Source: Candidatus Omnitrophota bacterium (GTDB taxonomy: Bacteria; Omnitrophota; Gorgyraeia; Aquiviventales; Aquiviventaceae). From it: a stretch of DNA of 7,135 nt. The position numbers were made by a program, and so were the translations under genes. Below, piece after piece: positions 5,191-7,135 of this stretch (its first letter is position 1; the number at the start of each line of letters is the position of its first letter). The notes beneath the pieces were generated by a model that saw only the letters and a program-made list of their open reading frames with translations, had not been told where the DNA came from and ran no database searches. Where the stretch lies: positions 1-7,135 of the forward strand of contig JACQRE010000049.1 in the NCBI GenBank assembly GCA_016206585.1, in the 5' to 3' direction.

Positions 5191-6486
5191 TTACCCCCGC
5201 GCCTCGGCCGCGGCCTCGGCCGACGCCGGAGCGCTCGGCACGGCGAACCGCCCGCGGTTGCCCACGATCAGCTGGATGATGAGGCGCGAGACCTTGTCCG
5301 CGTCATGGCGGACGTAGTTCTCGGTGCTGATGATGTTCTCGGCGACGATCTGGTAGCCGAGCGCGCGGATCCGTTCGGCATCCGCCTCGACCGGGAACGC
5401 GTCCTCCTGCCGGTAGCGATCCAGCAGCGACGAGGGCACCGGCTCGGTGTTGACCATGACCACCTGGACGATGCCGGGGTTGGTGTGCGTGATGAGCGCG
5501 CGCACGTGGTCGCTCGCCTTGAAGCGGTCCGTCTCCTTCGACTGCGTCATCACGTTGCAGATGTAGATCTTGAGCGCCTTGGAGGTGACGATCGCCTCGA
5601 CGATCTTGTCGACCAGCAGGTTCGGGATGATGCTGGTGTAGAGCGATCCCGGCCCCAGCACGATGGCGTTGGCCTCCCGGATGGCGGTGAGCGCGTCGGC
5701 GGTCGGTTCGCAGTGGCTCGGCTCCAGGTAGATGCGCCGGATGGGCACGCTCACCTGCGAGATCTTCGACTCGCCGAGCGTCACGCTGCCGTCGGCGTGC
5801 TCCGCGGCCAGGCGCACCTTCGTGTTCGTCGAGGGCACGACGTGCCCCCGGATCGCCAGGACCTTGCTGGAGGCCTGCACCGCCCGCTCGAAATCGCCGG
5901 TGATCTTCGTCATCGCGGTGATGAAGAGGTTGCCGAAGCTGTGCCCCTGGAGGGCGGAGTCCTCGGCAAACCGGTACTGGAAGAGGCGCTGCATGAGCGG
6001 CTCGGTGTCGGCGAGCGCGACCAGGCAGTTGCGGATGTCGCCCGGAGGCAGCACGTCGAACTCCTGGCGCAGGCGGCCGGAGCTGCCGCCGTCATCGGCC
6101 ACCGTGACGATCGCCGTGAGGTTGGTCGTGTAGTGCTTGAGCCCCTGCAGGAGCGTGGAGAGCCCGGTGCCGCCTCCGATGACGACGATCTTCGGCCCCT
6201 TCTCGAGATAGCGCCGCTGGAACACCAGCTCCACCAGATCCTGGACGTGGCCCTGGGCGACGACCTCCAGCAGCGAGCGGACCATCAGCGCGACGCCGAA
6301 GAAGAGCCAGAGGAGCCCGCCGAGCAGCAGGAGGAGGCTGAACAGCCGCAGGAGCAGCCCGCCCTCCGCGGTCAGGAGGGCCGCCCCCATCCCGAAGAGC
6401 AGGATGCCGCTGATGGCCATGAACAGCCACCGCTTCACCCGCATGCCCGGGTACAGCCATTTCAAGAATTGCAGAGAGGATTTCAT
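5191..6486 (-). CDS. yvcK: YvcK/GlmR (CofD-like) regulator with N-terminal membrane anchor
   Basis: A 431-residue protein of the YvcK/GlmR branch of the CofD-like Rossmann family, known in Firmicutes and Actinobacteria to bind UDP-GlcNAc-type ligands and to support growth and cell-wall synthesis on gluconeogenic carbon. Family motifs are intact: KIVVIGGGTGLSTLLQGLK (99-117), ADDGGSSGRLR (130-140), LPPGDIRNCL (146-155), GHSFGNLFI (181-189) and LGPGSLYTSIIPNLL (277-291). Ahead of this soluble core, about 95 residues are extra compared with the roughly 320-residue Bacillus YvcK; they contain two hydrophobic segments (about 19-40 and 44-70) forming a membrane hairpin, so the regulator is probably tethered to the inner membrane with its core in the cytoplasm. 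The ATG at 6486 has no convincing Shine-Dalgarno sequence; it follows ptsN by 21 nt. Proximity to an HPr gene recalls the yvcK-crh neighbourhood of Bacillus, where Crh is an HPr paralogue. Confidence 0.93.
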   Translation of the reverse strand: MKSSLQFLKWLYPGMRVKRWLFMAISGILLFGMGAALLTAEGGLLLRLFSLLLLLGGLLWLFFGVALMVRSLLEVVAQGHVQDLVELVFQRRYLEKGPKIVVIGGGTGLSTLLQGLKHYTTNLTAIVTVADDGGSSGRLRQEFDVLPPGDIRNCLVALADTEPLMQRLFQYRFAEDSALQGHSFGNLFITAMTKITGDFERAVQASSKVLAIRGHVVPSTNTKVRLAAEHADGSVTLGESKISQVSVPIRRIYLEPSHCEPTADALTAIREANAIVLGPGSLYTSIIPNLLVDKIVEAIVTSKALKIYICNVMTQSKETDRFKASDHVRALITHTNPGIVQVVMVNTEPVPSSLLDRYRQEDAFPVEADAERIRALGYQIVAENIISTENYVRHDADKVSRLIIQLIVGNRGRFAVPSAPASAEAAAEARG

Positions 6487-6507
6487 TGCATGGTAGGTTC
6501 GGGCGGA

Positions 6508-6981
6508 TTAGTGGCGCCGTTCGTCCTCGTCCCGGATGATCTTGACGAGCGCCTTTTCGTCTTTGGCCGCGCGGAGGGTGTCGCGGAAATGTTTGTCCTT
6601 GAGCAGCCGGGAGATGCGGGCCAGCGCCTTCAGGTGCGGCCCGGCGGAATCTTCCGGGGCCACGAGGAGGAAGAAGAGGGACACCGGCTCGCCGTCCAGC
6701 GCGTCGAAGTTCACGCCGGTGCGGGACACGCCAAACGCCGCGATGAGCCGATTCACGCCGTCCGACTTGCCGTGCGGAATCGCCACGCCCTGGCCGATCC
6801 CCGTCGAGCCGAGCGACTCGCGCTTCATGAGGATCTGGACCAGCTTGCTGACGTCCCGCTCCTTGATGGAGCCGGCGGCCACCAGCAGCTCGACTAGTTC
6901 CTGGATGATCGCTTCCTTGTGCTGCTGCGCCTTGAGATTCGTGGTGACCGCGCGCTCGTCCAGAAACTCCATGATGTTCAT
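6508..6981 (-). CDS. ptsN: PTS EIIA component, PtsN/fructose type
   Basis: A 157-residue single-domain EIIA of the nitrogen/fructose (PTS_EIIA_2) class, cytoplasmic. It normally accepts phosphate from HPr on a His; when it stands without EIIB/EIIC, as here, it usually regulates other proteins (potassium transport, sensor kinases and enzymes in Proteobacteria) rather than transporting sugar. The active-site motif GVAIPHGKSDGV has His70, with the preceding RESLGSTGIG loop typical of PtsN, and the C-terminal ISRLLKDKHFRDTLRAAKD helices match the family. Length is normal (E. coli PtsN about 163). The ATG at 6981 is preceded by a poor ribosome site; a strong AGGAG sits 20 nt upstream and is ideally placed instead for a five-codon ORF ending in an ATGA overlap with this start. 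First protein gene of the cluster, followed by yvcK after 21 nt. Confidence 0.93.
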   Translation of the reverse strand: MNIMEFLDERAVTTNLKAQQHKEAIIQELVELLVAAGSIKERDVSKLVQILMKRESLGSTGIGQGVAIPHGKSDGVNRLIAAFGVSRTGVNFDALDGEPVSLFFLLVAPEDSAGPHLKALARISRLLKDKHFRDTLRAAKDEKALVKIIRDEDERRH

Positions 6982-6995
6982 CGCCGTGCCCCCAT
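6978..6995 (-). other. Five-codon leader ORF overlapping the ptsN start
   Basis: On the minus strand an ATG at 6995 opens a minimal ORF encoding MGARR, with TGA at 6980-6978. Its stop shares ATGA with the ptsN start. The strong AGGAG (7006-7002) is 6 nt before this ATG, ideal spacing, but 20 nt before the ptsN ATG, too far for direct use. This suggests that ptsN is translated by re-initiation after the leader. With only five codons, chance is a real alternative. Confidence 0.4.
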
Positions 6996-7001
6996 GCGTG
7001 A

Positions 7002-7006
7002 CTCCT
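7002..7006 (-). promoter_or_regulatory. Shine-Dalgarno sequence upstream of ptsN leader ORF
   Basis: AGGAG within AGAGAGGAGT on the minus strand, the best ribosome-binding sequence near ptsN. It is spaced for the ATG at 6995 rather than for the ptsN ATG at 6981. I see no convincing sigma-70 promoter in 7007-7061, so transcription may read through from the tRNA gene or start at a divergent promoter type. Confidence 0.5.
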
Positions 7007-7061
7007 CTCTGTGCGATAGGTTCAGACGATCAATGCACTCCTCAGGAAGGATGGTAAAACG

Positions 7062-7135
7062 CGCGCCCGGCAGGATTCGAACCTGCTGCCTCTTGGTTCG
7101 AAGCCAAGCGCTCTATCCAAGTGAGCTACGGGCGC
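7062..7135 (-). tRNA. tRNA-Arg (anticodon UCG)
   Basis: A complete 74-nt cloverleaf whose first base is the last base of the window. The acceptor stem is GCGCCCG paired with CGGGCGC, D stem GCTC/GAGC, anticodon stem CTTGG/CCAAG with loop CTTCGAA giving anticodon TCG (reads CGA), variable loop AGGCA, T stem GCAGG/CCTGC with loop TTCGAAT, and discriminator G. All stems are perfectly paired, so it should be functional. The 3' CCA is not encoded (GCG follows instead), so CCA must be added by tRNA nucleotidyltransferase. It is on the same strand as the gene cluster, 66-80 nt upstream of ptsN. tRNA genes are frequent integration sites, but I see no attachment repeat or integrase here. Confidence 0.96.

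Noticed and set aside
5305..6897. Long open frame on the plus strand opposite yvcK and ptsN.
   Set aside because: Antisense shadow of two well-supported genes, with the same compositional artefact and no recognisable domain.
6996..7061. Sigma-70 promoter between tRNA-Arg and ptsN.
   Set aside because: TTGATC and TATCGC are present but only 9 nt apart on the minus strand, so they cannot form a -35/-10 pair.
7062..7135. tRNA gene as the attachment site of an integrated element.
   Set aside because: No duplicated tRNA 3' end, integrase or compositional shift is seen in the window; the adjacent genes are core functions.

Overview
The window is a single block of genes all read on the minus strand, so transcription runs from high to low coordinates: tRNA-Arg(UCG), a PtsN-type EIIA, a membrane-anchored YvcK/GlmR protein, a GH57 glucan-processing enzyme, HPr (ptsH), Enzyme I (ptsI), a sugar-phosphate nucleotidyltransferase, and the first 28 codons of S-adenosylmethionine synthetase (metK), which runs off the left edge. 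Coding density is very high and the DNA is GC-rich. The genes are bacterial and clearly vertically related 'core' families. The gene order (EIIA / YvcK / HPr / EI / nucleotidyltransferase / metK) and the abundance of heptanucleotide repeats resemble what is seen in uncultured Gram-negative candidate lineages such as Omnitrophota, but this taxonomic guess is weak and rests on recall of gene order only.

Right to left: 7062-7135 holds a complete tRNA-Arg; 6508-6981 encodes EIIA with its phosphorylatable His; 5191-6484/6486 encodes YvcK with an added N-terminal membrane hairpin; 3123-5186 encodes a full GH57 4-alpha-glucanotransferase/alpha-amylase; 2974-3125 is a compact, extremely structured inverted-repeat spacer; 2693-2974 and 934-2676 are HPr and EI; 839-933 is a spacer filled by a large heptad hairpin; 95-838 is the nucleotidyltransferase; 1-84 is metK. 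Spacings inside the cluster are short (4, 13-17, 21 and 10 nt), except at the two spacers that carry repeat elements.

Functionally the set looks like a regulatory rather than a transporting PTS: EI, HPr and EIIA are present, and no EIIB/EIIC permease is visible in the window. HPr keeps both the His phosphorylated by EI and the Ser used by HPr kinase. YvcK (a UDP-sugar binding regulator in Firmicutes and Actinobacteria) and a GH57 glucan enzyme sit inside the same unit, which suggests that PEP/sugar-nucleotide status is linked to storage-glucan turnover (inference).

The most unusual content is not the genes but small repeat elements. (1) A 146-bp spacer bounded by 16-bp perfect inverted repeats and TCA direct repeats sits exactly on the GH57-stop/ptsH-start junction, and can fold as a nearly gap-free four-way junction; removing it and one TCA copy would restore a TGATG stop/start overlap. 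(2) A perfect 29-bp palindrome flanked by CCTG direct repeats lies inside the GH57 gene, and palindrome plus one flank copy is 33 bp, an in-frame insertion. (3) Heptad repeats occur inside GH57 and (4) as a 66-bp hairpin between ptsI and the nucleotidyltransferase. Two very short ORFs also bridge gene starts through ATGA/TGATG overlaps.
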